From Prostheceraeus crozeri (Eukaryota > Platyhelminthes > Polycladida > Euryleptidae): DNA of 64,000 nucleotides. The DNA lies in assembly GCA_907163375.1 (NCBI GenBank), contig CAJQUW010006274.1:62001-126000 (forward strand), read 5' to 3'. Within the stretch, counting starts at the first letter, position 1. Each line of letters starts with the position of its first letter. The notes under the pieces were generated by a model, which saw only the letters and a program-made list of their open reading frames with translations, searched no databases and was not told where the DNA came from. The translations under genes were made by a program, and so were the position numbers. Positions 54,871-64,000 of this stretch are shown here, piece after piece.

Positions 54871-56544
54871 AATTTTTCGTTACAATAGGTAACAGGGGGT
54901 TCCTGAACTTTAATTCATAATTTATACGATGTTTTGTATTGAAGTACATTAAGAAAAGATATTCAAAAAAGAAAAATAATTATGAACTTTATTGACGAAG
55001 TTAATTTTGATAATTATAGGTATCAAAATTTACTTTAAAAAGTTCTCTAAGTAAACGTAAATATTACGTGAAAATTGTGATTAATGTTACACAACATAAA
55101 TAACGTCAATAGCGTAATTATTGGATGTACAATTTAACCTTGCAGATTTAGCGCATACCACGTAATATTTTATTGTATAATGCAAAATTTTAAATACCGG
55201 TATTGAATGTACATGGACCCATATCTTTGGTTATGTTGATACCAAAAAAAAGGTAGTAATTTATTATATACCTGTACTACCCGGGTTGAAAAAAACGAGA
55301 TAATTTATCTAATACTGTATATGACTGGTGATAGATTTTACAAATGTTAAATAATTGTTTTATAAAACAATCAAATACTGTATATTTGATATTTTGAATA
55401 ATTTTTGATACATATTTGATCATTATTTGACAAATATTATCATAATCACTTAAATGTTCAAATCTGAAACATTTTACAAATAGCCTATTTATGAATTAAT
55501 TTGTCTATATAACAAAAATATTCCCCTGTAGCAGGATGACGTAAATAAGTCGATTAATAGGATAGTTTTTTAACTAGTCTAAATTCGGTAAGATTTTGTC
55601 CGTTAGGGTGTCGACTTTTTTTGACGTCTCACAGGGCGAAAAAAAGTCGACTTTACCAGACCAATTTAAGTCAACATATATACATGCCTAGGCATCAATT
55701 GAAATCTTTTCATGAACCTTTATTTCAGGCTTAGGCCTAATACACCATACTCACATAATGAATAGGACAACGCAATCTAAGCTCTATAAGAGAAAACAAT
55801 ATTTAGAAAAAATCAATTATATATATCAAAATAAAAGAGTTTAGAAACAATAGATGGCGATAATTCCGCATAGGTATAAAATAGTTGATACAAATGTTTG
55901 AAATCTAACAATGCACAATACCGTTAAAAGATCTACAGAGGGGCTCGAATTAATAGAGTAAACAGACTTTTTTGAAAAACTATAGTACGTCGTATATTTC
56001 ACTATTTATAAATACAACATGCAACAATTGAGCTTACAATGTTGTACCTTGCTTTGCTTCCTTTTGCACCGATCACAGATTGAATCAAATATAATTGGAT
56101 CAGGAGAGTTTCCTGGCCACTTCAGAATTTTCATTCTCAGCTCTGTTTGAAGAAGTCTCGTCACAATCTTGGCCGTGAATGACTATACTGAATCAACGCG
56201 TGGCAAAGATATCTGTCATATTGCATTGATTTCAATGATCCTTGACTTGAAGCAGTCATATTAGAATAGAGTAGAAAAGAACCACAGCACTCATTTGCTT
56301 TAGTGAAACGAGATATTCCGTGTTCGTCAACGAATACTCTATTAATTCGAGCACCTCTGAATATGTATAGGATAACACAATCTGAGATCTATAAAAAAAT
56401 CAATAGTTGGCGATATTTTCGCAGAGGTATAAAATCGTTCTTACACAAAAATAAACATAAAAAACAAAGGCATATTCAAGTTTCTGGTCAAAATTAGTTC
56501 AGTAAATTTACTCACTGAATAAATCGGTAATCTCACTCTCAAAA
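54871..56544. other. No gene seen
   Basis: Very AT-rich sequence with no coding motif. It holds one perfect 13-bp hairpin, listed separately. Confidence 0.45.
55610..55651. repeat. Perfect 13-bp inverted repeat
   Basis: GTCGACTTTTTTT (55610-55622) and AAAAAAAGTCGAC (55639-55651) flank a 16-nt loop. In RNA either strand would form a stem with an A/U run. Confidence 0.9.
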
Positions 56545-56898
56545 TGAATAACGTTATTTCACTAACGCTTTAGTTGCGCGCCGATAACGGCTGATTCGAC
56601 GGGTTTTCTTGTGTAATAACGGCATATATTGAGCTATGTATCAATTAGTTATTAAGAGCTAACGCTAATCTAACACATGTTTTAGTGTTATTATACGTAA
56701 TATAACATCGGATTCAGCGTTAGATATCTGTTACTTATGCATCAATAACGGTATTTATAGATAAGAACTGGCGTTAGTTTTCAAATAATAACGCTTGAAA
56801 TGCCAGCTGAAACGCACAACTCTGCCGTTAGAATACCGTCATAATAGCGTTATCATCCATGGTTTCATCTAACGGCAAAATTCCTCTACAAACCCGTT
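56545..56898. repeat. Cluster of TAACG/CGTTA motifs
   Basis: More than a dozen copies of TAACG or its inverse occur in about 350 bases, several as TAACGG, CTAACGC or GCGTTAG. A 12-bp palindrome AATAACGTTATT stands at the start. The density is far above the surrounding AT-rich DNA. AACGG/AACNG is a Myb-type recognition core, so a protein-binding array is one possibility; a decayed satellite or transposon end is another. Confidence 0.6.
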
Positions 56899-56963
56899 AG
56901 AAAACAGTGAGGTTACAAAAAGAATCAGACTATAAAATTAGGAATATTCTTAGGAATTATAAA

Positions 56964-57296
56964 AATGTATCAATTCATGAAACAAATGTACAAAAATCTG
57001 AAATAGGCTATATATCTGAAAATGTATCAATTCATGAAACAAATCTACAAAAATCTGAAATAGGCTATACATCTGAAAATGTATCAATTCATAAAACAAA
57101 TCTACAAAAATCCGAAATAGGCTATACATCTGAAAATATATCAATTCATAAAACAAATCTACAAAAACCTGAAATTGGCTATACATCTGAAAATAAAACA
57201 ATTCATAAAACAAATCTACAAAAATCTGAAATAGGCTATACATCTGAAAATTTATCAATTCATAAAACAAATCTACAAAAAAATGAAATATATCTT
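56964..57296. repeat. 57-bp minisatellite, six copies, open on both strands
   Basis: Copies start at 56964, 57021, 57078, 57135, 57192 and 57249, each exactly 57 bases apart. On plus they encode the 19-residue unit SIHETNLQKSEIGYTSENV with few changes (frame 56907-57317). On minus they also read open (56950-57270). The constant 19-codon period and conservative changes would suit a repeat protein. No flanking domain is seen, and an in-phase minisatellite unit alone can produce such frames. Confidence 0.85.
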
Positions 57297-57319
57297 CAGA
57301 AACCTGCTATAACATAGAA

Positions 57320-58079
57320 ATGCATGAAGACCAGTCATATACAAATCCAGAACATACAACTATTTTAAATTTCCCATTAACGATGAAAGACTTTGGGAAC
57401 GCTTATTTTTCAAAGGGAAAGATGTTTTCAGAATTTGTTCTTGTAGTAGGCCAAGCATTTGACCAAATGAGGAAGGATAAGTCAAATCGAGGAGGTAATA
57501 AACACAAATGATCGCGCTGCATACAACAGCTACGGTGAACTCCACGGGTGTTGATTCAAAAATGACGGTCGGATTACGGAAGACAATCATCAGCTGTTTG
57601 CGGTCCATGACTATTTGTGGTCCATATCGGCTTCCAGATATTTTCTTCCTTTCATATTCTTCATCCTGAAATGGGGAGACTTTACTAAGTGCTCCATAAT
57701 AGCTGCTCGGGTAATCATGAATTATTTGATATTTCCTACGCAGTCATATTTCGTAGATTTACTGTTTACACAAATCTTGGTTATGCAGAAAATGTCAATA
57801 TAGTTATCGGATGATGGCAACAATGTGTACTAGTTAGGGAAAAGAGAAAAGCGCATGAATGCAACAATATCATAAATGAATCTTCCTATTTATCCACAAT
57901 TTTAACCATGATTTTTGTGGGCTTTATTCGTGGGAAATTTTTAGACAACTCATAGCACATAGTTGATTGCGGTATACGGGGGCGATTCATAATAAACGTG
58001 GCTATGAAGTCCGTAAAGCAAAAGGCAAGGACACTCCCAAGTAGTTTAATCCGCATTAGTAAAATAAAAGGATTATGTA
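57320..58079. other. No supported gene
   Basis: The plus frame at 57320-57511 (PLTMKDFGNAYFSKGKMFSE) follows the minisatellite closely and could be part of the same ancient coding sequence. I recognise no domain. Confidence 0.35.
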
Positions 58080-59147
58080 CAAGCTAAAAATATATACAGG
58101 CGGACGAGCTTTCGCTGCGCAGCAGCATCCTCGGGTCCAGCAAGGAGTAAACCGCGATGGTGCGGTGGCATAATATAGGTTGAGAGATCGGCTACCACTG
58201 GGTGAGCTCCTCTCTCCTATTGAGAGACGGACACTGATGTTGAATGTATTTGGCTTCGGCGATTCTTGCCTCTACAGGATTCTGAAATTTGTTCAAGAAT
58301 TCTATGGTAAAGTCATGAATAGTCAAACTGTTTTCGTGTTCATGTCTCGCGTGGTCTGACAGCGTGCTATTGTTGTTATTGGTAACTAGGCAACGTTTAT
58401 TATTGTATCTCTGATAAAAATGACGGGCAGTTTGACCAATGTAAAATTTATGGCAAAGAATACAAGTAAATTTATACACTGTGAACTTGTCATTGCAGCT
58501 TTGCTGATCTGGTAATTTGTCGCAGATATCACAATTCTGATGTTTATTGTCTCTATTTACAGGTTGATTAATACACTGCTTTAAGTACCTGCCATGTTTG
58601 TTAACTAATTTTATGGGAAGATCGTATTTTTTTTACTAAAGCCGTCAACTTTCTGTTGCATGTATCATTGAGGAAATTACATTTCCAAATAGCGAAATTT
58701 TTTAAGTCTGGCTTATTTTGTAATTTTCTTTTGTTGTCATACTTCATTAGTTTTTTTTTGTAACCATTTTGATAAAGTTGCTTGTTGAATTTTATAGTGG
58801 CTGCATTCATTTTTTACGAATACAGAAATGTCCAAAAAATTCAATTTGTTTTCGCTATTAGGAACATCTAAAGTAAACTGAATGCTCCCATTGATGGAAT
58901 TAAAAACATTTCTGATCATCTTAAATATTTCCATGTCATGATCAAACGGACCCATGATTACATCGTCAATATAACGCTTGAAAATGAGTGGTTCAATTTT
59001 ATGGTCCTGCTTCAATTTGTACAGAACTTCCGTCTCAATATCGTTCATAAAAACAATCGCGAAAAGGGGAGCATAATGTGCATCCATGGGACAGCCCTGC
59101 GTTTGAATATAAAATTTACCATTGTACTCAATTTCGTAATTGTACAT
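58080..59147 (-). mobile_element. Penelope-like element, 5'-truncated
   Basis: The minus-strand RT piece (58737-59147) has QTQGCPMDAHYAPLFAIVF and the catalytic motif FKRYIDDVIM, then NKLNFLDISVFV. The next frame (58601-58810) holds the connecting region. The frame 58192-58479 is the GIY-YIG endonuclease: MYKFTCILCHKFYIGQT, then HFYQRYNNKRC, LSDHARHEHEN and the downstream Glu segment NPVEARIAEAKYI. RT followed by C-terminal GIY-YIG defines Penelope-like elements. Frame changes separate the three parts, and the N-terminal part is absent. A GC-richer stretch at 58100-58200 is probably the 3' untranslated end. Confidence 0.88.
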
Positions 59148-60702
59148 GTACGTTGCAGTAACATACGTTGCAGTTACGACCTACAAATGACAAGTTCACA
59201 ATCTATGTTCAAATTGCGTGGACGTTCTGTTTCTCAGTTAATCATAAGTTCCTTTAATTCAGTTATTCACAGGCTTAATTGTTGCAATGGAAATTTATTA
59301 GGTAACTGATGAATATCTCATAGGAGAACGCCTACAAAAATTCGAACGATGACCTTGCCATATACATATATTCGTTTAATACATTACGATCTCGCGTGAA
59401 AATGCCCATATCTAACATTGCAATATTCCTACACTTTCCTTTCCTGTTCAGAAATCATGTTTGAATATAATAAGAGAGAAAAGTATCCCTATGCGTTGAT
59501 ACGAGCACGGACTACGGATATGTGGATAAGACAATGAATCTGATTGAGATTAAATCAAAATGTCCTGATATAAATGTCCAATTTTAAGGTCTTTTGTTTT
59601 ATTGTCCGTGTTCAAGCCAAAGCGAAAAGTTTTTATCATCGTTGTGTTGTCACTAAACCAATTATAGATAGATGAAGATTGCGACTACACAATTCAAAAG
59701 TCTTTGTCATTCAGTAACTCATCCGAAACGTTTAGCCTTGGTTCACAGTCCAAGAGACGATAGTGTAGGCCCCACTGCGGTATTTTCACTTTCACATAGA
59801 AGTTTTATAACCTATTTCGAATACGAATACTTACTATCGCTTCAATGGTTGATTATTGCTTGACATCATTGATTATTGATCGCTCATTCTTGAGAATGAA
59901 AAAATGACTTAAATTAGAAGAAAAATTATTATTAATAGACTTATTTATAAAAAGGATTAACTTTTCTTATTGTATATTATTATTTATATCTATAAACTTT
60001 ATTAAACTTCATCTTTATTTACTGAGTTAAAAGCTAAAAAGTGTTTAACTCACTCAATAAGGATACTAAGTTTGCGACCGATATCCCTGAAAATAACTAC
60101 TTGAACTATTATATAAGATTTCACTATGGGCTAAGCAAAATTAATTTTTGCCATTATCAAAATGAAATCGTGTCAAGTTGTACCCGTCCTTTACTAAAGA
60201 TAGTTGGGTCTCCAGTTATGTAAAGAGAAACTTCAATCTCAACACCTTTGACAGCATCGATAAAAGAAGTACAGCTCTAACTCTCTTGGCATCGAAGCTG
60301 GAAACAAAACCAAATCTCGTCTCAAGTGTAATGGTCGCTCTGATAGAGATTTCGTTATTAACAAACGCTCACGTAAATCAAAAACTATTTTAATGAAAAT
60401 AAAGTTGTTCTAAATATTGATTTTATTAGTGATAGTTTTTCTCGCAAAATTAATTATCGTATTCGTAAATATAAACTTGACGTTAAATTCGCAAATTAAA
60501 GTACGATAAAATTATGTTACTTATTTCGAAACAAGAATAATAATAATACACGCTAACTAATTGTTTTCTTTGTGATAACTTCTTAATCATAATAATCGCA
60601 ATATTAGTTGTTGTTTATCCGCTTATTTGTCATTTTAGTTCTAATAGTTACATAGATGATCTTCACGCCCTTTTCGTTTGAGATTTGATTAACATCGCAA
60701 AG
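59148..60702. other. No supported gene
   Basis: Short frames only. The text at 60160-60400 (KDSWVSSYVKRNFNLNTFDS) is protein-like but unassigned. Confidence 0.4.
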
Positions 60703-60943
60703 TAGCCACCCCAGTGGGTGGTTCAATGTGCCCCATGCGTTGGGCACATTGAACCACTGTGGTAGAAATTTTAAAATTAAAATTGTGAGGAGATTAAATG
60801 TCACAAAAACGTCCAACAACTCAGAGATTACTAAGGACACCCTCAACCTTTCATCCGAGTTCGATTTTGGTTCATTTGATTTAGTATATTCAAACTGTTG
60901 AGAAAAGATCAAAAACATGTTCAATGTGCCCCACCCGCCCCTA
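60703..60943. mobile_element. Possible small TA-flanked MITE
   Basis: TA at 60703-60704 and TA at 60942-60943 bound a stretch whose right end, read inward, is GGGGCGGGTGGGGCACATTG and whose left end holds GGGTGGTTCAATGTGCCCC. An inner hairpin (GGTTCAATGTGCCC against GGGCACATTGAACC) lies near 60720-60760. The style resembles the end of the pogo element at 61992. The boundaries are uncertain. The frame 60604-61065 crosses it and is probably not a gene. Confidence 0.35.
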
Positions 60944-61716
60944 TCAAGAATGGAGATGCAGCAAGTCCCCTGACTGATCACTGTTTGAAATGTACCGCGA
61001 AATGTATTGAAGACTGACGTCAGTATATTGCTAACTTTGGATTGCCCTGTCAAAGCCAGTATCAACTAATCACAACTAAAATTCGAAAATTGATTTGTAC
61101 ATGTACTTCGTTATGACTGCATGGCATGGTGTTATTAAATATAAATACACATGTCAACAGATTCTCATCGAAGTTCGCACCCACAAATTGAATGCTGTAA
61201 CAAATACGCGAGTGACTCACAACCAAAAGCAGTTTAACTTGAATTAATAATGGCAGCTATTCGATGTAAGCAATCAGCAGATTTTTAATGTCATAATCAC
61301 ACATTTTCAATAAACGTTGACGTATCTCGATGAACAATGCGTCAAATAAAAGCCTAGGATTTGACTGTTCATCTCATGTGGGTTTCATCTCTTCATCAAC
61401 ACGATTTCATGTTTAAAAATTGTGATTTATGAAGTGGGTTTTACTTCTCTAGAGGCACGTTAGGTAATGAGTAGACGTGTAATATACTGTCATCAATTCA
61501 TCATGAAAAATGCAAATTATCATATCATTGTAATAACATCAGGATAAGCTTAACAATGTAAAATGTTGAACGACTTTATTTCTGAACAAATATTGCCAGT
61601 GATAGACCTATGCGTACAATAATAGAATTACTAAATCCTGTACAAATTATAACTAACAACCGATGGAGAGAAAGAAATAGTTATAGATCAGCTTACCTAT
61701 TAACAAATTCCGTTTC

Positions 61717-62007
61717 TTAGATTGCGTCATTCGCTTCCAAGAGATAATAAAATCGATTGCCATGTATCCCGATTCCATCGATGTACAAGTCAAATGACAA
61801 ATCATGAAATATACGAATGAAACTTTGAAAATGTGGAGACAATTTATTGCTAAATGATTCTGAAGAAAAATGAGAAAACACCGCGCACTCGGAAGTCGTA
61901 ATATATGTGTAATTTGTTGGGAGATTTATTGAAGGAAGCCAATCTAAGAGATCCTCGAAATCGGTGATGTCATCTTTGGGAATTCGAATTAGGGGAGAGT
62001 GGGGCAA
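61717..62007 (-). CDS. Unidentified open frame with coding character
   Basis: The frame reads DDITDFEDLLDWLPSINLPT, then SECAVFSHFSSESFSNKL and ends IGIHGNRFYYLLEANDAI. The composition is protein-like and the run is uninterrupted. Its first residues come from the pogo end at 61990, so a real start or splice site must lie at about 61985 or the frame is a leftover exon. I recognise no family. Confidence 0.35.
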   Translation of the reverse strand: MPHSPLIRIPKDDITDFEDLLDWLPSINLPTNYTYITTSECAVFSHFSSESFSNKLSPHFQSFIRIFHDLSFDLYIDGIGIHGNRFYYLLEANDAI

Positions 62008-62231
62008 GTTGGGACCCTTAACTTTGAAAGGATCGTATGCAGTAGAATTTGGTCCTTTTGCCTTGAAAATTAGTTTGAGAGAAAGCTATCAACTAAAATT
62101 TTGATATGTTACTTAGCCAATTGGTCTGCTAAAATATTTTCGGCATTAGATTACTTATTCAAAAAAATGAGTTTTGTCCCAACTTGCCCCGTCGTGGGGT
62201 AAGTCGGGACAGTGGTGTCCCATCTTGCCCC
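62001..62231. promoter_or_regulatory. Four copies of a 15-bp subterminal motif
   Basis: GGGGCAAGTTGGGAC at 62001-62015 recurs as GTCCCAACTTGCCCC (62176-62190), GGGGTAAGTCGGGAC (62196-62210) and GTCCCATCTTGCCCC (62217-62231). Alternating orientation near the end suggests transposase-binding sites. This role is inferred. Confidence 0.65.
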
Positions 62232-62517
62232 ATATGTTTTGTTAATTTAAGACTTAATTAATCAGAATTTGCTCGTAGCATTTCATTGTTTTATCAACAT
62301 TTCTACCTATTTTATCATGATGTATTTTTATAACGTTTAACATATCTACTTGGTTTAGATGTCGAAGGATATTAGAGGCTCAAGCAACTTTCGTTGCATT
62401 GAAATACGAATGAGATAATTCCATATTTTGAAAACTGAAAACGCTTTAGTTGTAATAAAATATGCATATAAAACTAAAAACAATCTATTTAACAAACGTG
62501 TTGCCTCAACATGATCC

Positions 62518-62668
62518 CTAAGTTAAAGCATTCATCAGGCAGGTTAGACATTTGTCGTTTCCAAAGCACTCTTCACACACCCAGTGACTACATTCCACAC
62601 ACAGAAACCACTCAAGACCAGATAAATGATAATTAGCATCACACACAGGACAATTATCACTCATATGC
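62518..62668 (-). pseudogene. C-terminal zinc finger of the pogo protein, out of frame
   Basis: The minus-strand text DNCPVCDANYHLSGLEWFLC, then VECSHWVCEECFGNDKCLTC has the Cys/His spacing of a PHD- or RING-like finger. It ends at a stop at 62518. Similar fingers end many pogo-type transposases of invertebrates. Its frame does not match that of the repeat exon upstream: a 94-bp tandem duplication (not a multiple of three) and probably a slip in the adjoining A-rich tract lie between them. Confidence 0.6.
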
Positions 62669-62758
62669 ACAGAATTTTCGCCTGTATTTCTCCGTGTCTT
62701 TTTAGTTGAGAGTTTGGAAACTTTCTTTTTTTTCGGTATTTTTCGGTTTCTTTTCTTT

Positions 62759-62940
62759 ATCTTTTGTTTCTACACGGCTCGATGTAGATTCGATATGACT
62801 TGGATCTGTAAGCCATGTACATGCAACTCGTTTCCGTTTCTTTTTTTTCGGTATCTTTTGTTTCTACACGGCTCGATGTAGATTCGATATGACTTGGATC
62901 TGTAAGCCATGTACATGCAACTCGTTTCCGTTTCTTACTC
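62759..62940. repeat. 94-bp tandem duplication in the pogo coding region
   Basis: Two near-identical units start at 62759 and 62853. Each contains CTACACGGCTCGATGTAGAT and CTGTAAGCCATGTACATGCA. On minus the upstream copy reads RKRVACTWLTDPSHIESTSS in frame; the next copy is read in another frame (SCMYMAYRSKSYRIYIEP) and soon stops. The few differences suggest a recent event. Confidence 0.9.
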
Positions 62941-63265
62941 GAAACATTTCGAGAATTAGTTGGAAACGGTCGTAAAATTTCTGGTGATACGAGGGAATTG
63001 ACACTAGCCACTTGCTCGATTTGAGAAGAGTCTAAAGTCACGACTGCTCGCTCTTCAGTTTGAGAAGAAATATCTCCATCACAAGCCACGACTGCTCGCT
63101 CGCTAGTTTGAGAAGACGAATCTCCAACGCCATCCAAGACTGCTCGCTCGCTAGTTTGAGAAGATGAATTTCCACCACTAGCCACGACTGCTTGCTCGTC
63201 CATTTGAGAAGTGATATCTGCACCACCAGCCATGACTGCTCGCTCGTCAGTTTGAGAAGACGAAT
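62853..63265 (-). pseudogene. pogo protein, second exon with Ser/Gln repeats
   Basis: From the predicted acceptor at 63266-63267 the frame reads DSSSQTDERAVMAGG and continues through five 16-residue units (SSSQTSERAV type). It then reads LVSPEILRPFPTNSRN and the basic stretch KKRKRVACTWL, a possible nuclear localisation signal. The unit SSQT.ERAV is Ser/Thr-rich and hydrophilic and probably a flexible linker between the DDE core and the finger. The exon is disrupted at its end by the 94-bp duplication. Confidence 0.6.
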
Positions 63266-63278
63266 CTGCAATACAAGC
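63039..63278. repeat. Five 48-bp coding repeats
   Basis: Units start at 63039, 63087, 63135, 63183 and 63231, with the core GACTGCTCGCTCG and TTTGAGAAGA. The period of 48 keeps the reading frame. The variable parts of each unit encode acidic or Gly/Asp residues. Confidence 0.9.
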
Positions 63279-63431
63279 CTCGTGTTTTTTCGATCAAAGG
63301 AAAAACCATTAGGATTATTGAGAAGACTACATGTATAATTGAGTTAGGTATAATGATCAAATTATAAATTGCAAATCTAAATCAAAATGTTATGTTAAGA
63401 TTTAAGATGAATATAATATTTGATTTCTTAC
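63266..63431 (-). other. Predicted 166-bp intron of the pogo gene
   Basis: On minus the donor is CTCG/GTAAGAAATC at 63431 and the acceptor is TTGTATTGCAG/ATTCG at 63266. Joining restores a continuous frame from INLDIL to DSSSQTDERA. The first exon's frame would otherwise end in a short unrelated tail. This is a prediction from sequence only. Confidence 0.65.
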
Positions 63432-64000
63432 CGAGGATATCCAAATTGATAATTTCGATTTCAATAGGCCTTTCAGTTGTCTGGGATGGGGCAAATTCTT
63501 CTGGTCCAAACACCTGGGAACTGAAAGGCCAAATACCAGTAGTTTCGAATCCTCGCATGGCATTTTGTATAGTTGCCGCCCTCGCATAAGCGTTCCTGAA
63601 TCTTTCCGCAACCTCCCACTCTGATATGACTTTCCCTGGATTGACTGACATCCAGTCGTCACATGCCTGATTATAACATGCTTTAAGAGGCCCATAAACT
63701 GATCTATCAAGAGGTTGCAGCTTATGACTGCAATGTGGGGGAAAGCTTAACATTTCAGCATAATTTTCTTTGGCGAATGTCAGTGTTTCAACTTCCAGGT
63801 GGCTGCTATGGTTATCCAAAAGCAATAAAACTGGTGAGGTTTCTGTCGACCGTACAAATTCAACAAAATGCTTGAGCCATTGAAGAAATATATCAGCAGT
63901 CATCCATCCGTTCGGTTGGTAAGCTGCTATTGAATCTGGAGGGGCGTGAGCAATAAGATTTGGTCTTGCACGAACACGTGGGAAAATAAACATTGGAGGC
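63432..64000 (-). CDS. pogo/jerky-type DDE transposase, partial
   Basis: The exon is open to the window edge (PPMFIFPRVRARPN at its upstream limit). It contains GWMTADIFLQWLKHFVEFVR, then the second catalytic Asp in VLLLLDNHSSHLEV. The third acidic position lies in SHKLQPLDRSVYGPLK, followed by AYARAATIQNAMRGFETTGI and WPFSSQVF. These are the landmarks of the DDE_1 family. The first Asp and the DNA-binding N terminus must lie beyond 64000. Within the window this exon is intact. The protein would cut the element at its TA-flanked ends. Confidence 0.9.

Larger units (their letters stand above)
61990..64000 (-). mobile_element. pogo-type Tc1/mariner element, runs off the window
   Basis: TA at 61990-61991 precedes the terminal motif GGGGAGAGTGGGGCAAGTTG. 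The gene on minus is a pogo/jerky-type DDE transposase whose N terminus lies beyond 64000. The element carries extra C-terminal coding sequence (48-bp repeats and a zinc finger). The right end is not in the window. Confidence 0.75.

Noticed and set aside
56950-57270. Antisense frame of the 57-bp minisatellite as a membrane protein
   Set aside because: The hydrophobic look comes from reading the repeat backwards; the plus frame is as good and neither has a flanking domain.
60604-61065. 153-residue minus-strand frame
   Set aside because: It runs through GGGTGG-type repeat ends and a hairpin, shows no domain, and is probably fortuitous in a small element.
63039-63278. Regularly spaced repeats as a CRISPR array
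   Set aside because: The units are contiguous 48-bp coding repeats in a eukaryotic transposon gene, with no spacers and no cas genes.

Overview
The window is animal nuclear DNA, probably from an invertebrate. It is AT-rich, its few credible splice sites are eukaryotic, and most of it is transposable elements. I see no rRNA, tRNA, CRISPR array or bacterial operon. One recognisable host gene is present: a SPOP-type MATH-BTB gene at 52529-53609. The species cannot be named from the sequence.

Layout. 1-6479 holds no gene I can support. 6480-11010 carries two related LINE fragments on the minus strand, the first split by a hAT MITE with an exact 8-bp target duplication. 11.1-11.7 kb holds two long hairpins. 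12878-18305 is a fold-back element split by a 4.7-kb hAT-like element, which itself holds a hAT MITE and a 5'-truncated LINE. 18462-19111 is a piggyBac-like MITE. 20108-25446 is an old piggyBac copy holding a hAT-like element, which in turn holds a Tc1 element and a second fold-back copy. 25621-26279 is another hAT MITE.

The centre is a three-level nest. A PIF/Harbinger transposon (27053-50193) was hit inside its transposase gene by a 19.5-kb Polinton (29528-49063), flanked by the 6-bp duplication GGCCAA. The Polinton was later hit by a piggyBac (45060-48143, TTAA on both sides). The Polinton carries protein-primed DNA polymerase B, a retrovirus-like integrase, an adenain-type protease, an FtsK/HerA-type packaging ATPase, major and minor capsid genes, a parvovirus-type phospholipase A2 domain, a fibre-like coiled-coil protein, a PPxY-bearing protein and several unassigned genes. 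It is broken, with roughly a dozen or more breaks, and is described here as a fossil.

After the Harbinger come a fragment of the same hAT family, the SPOP-like gene, a Penelope-like fragment with a GIY-YIG motif, a cluster of TAACG motifs, a 57-bp coding minisatellite, and a second Penelope-like fragment with RT and GIY-YIG. The left part of a pogo-type transposon runs off the right edge. It has a DDE transposase exon, a predicted short intron, 48-bp coding repeats and a C-terminal zinc finger.

The genes do not form one pathway. The window records repeated transposon insertion, and many boundaries can be fixed from target duplications.
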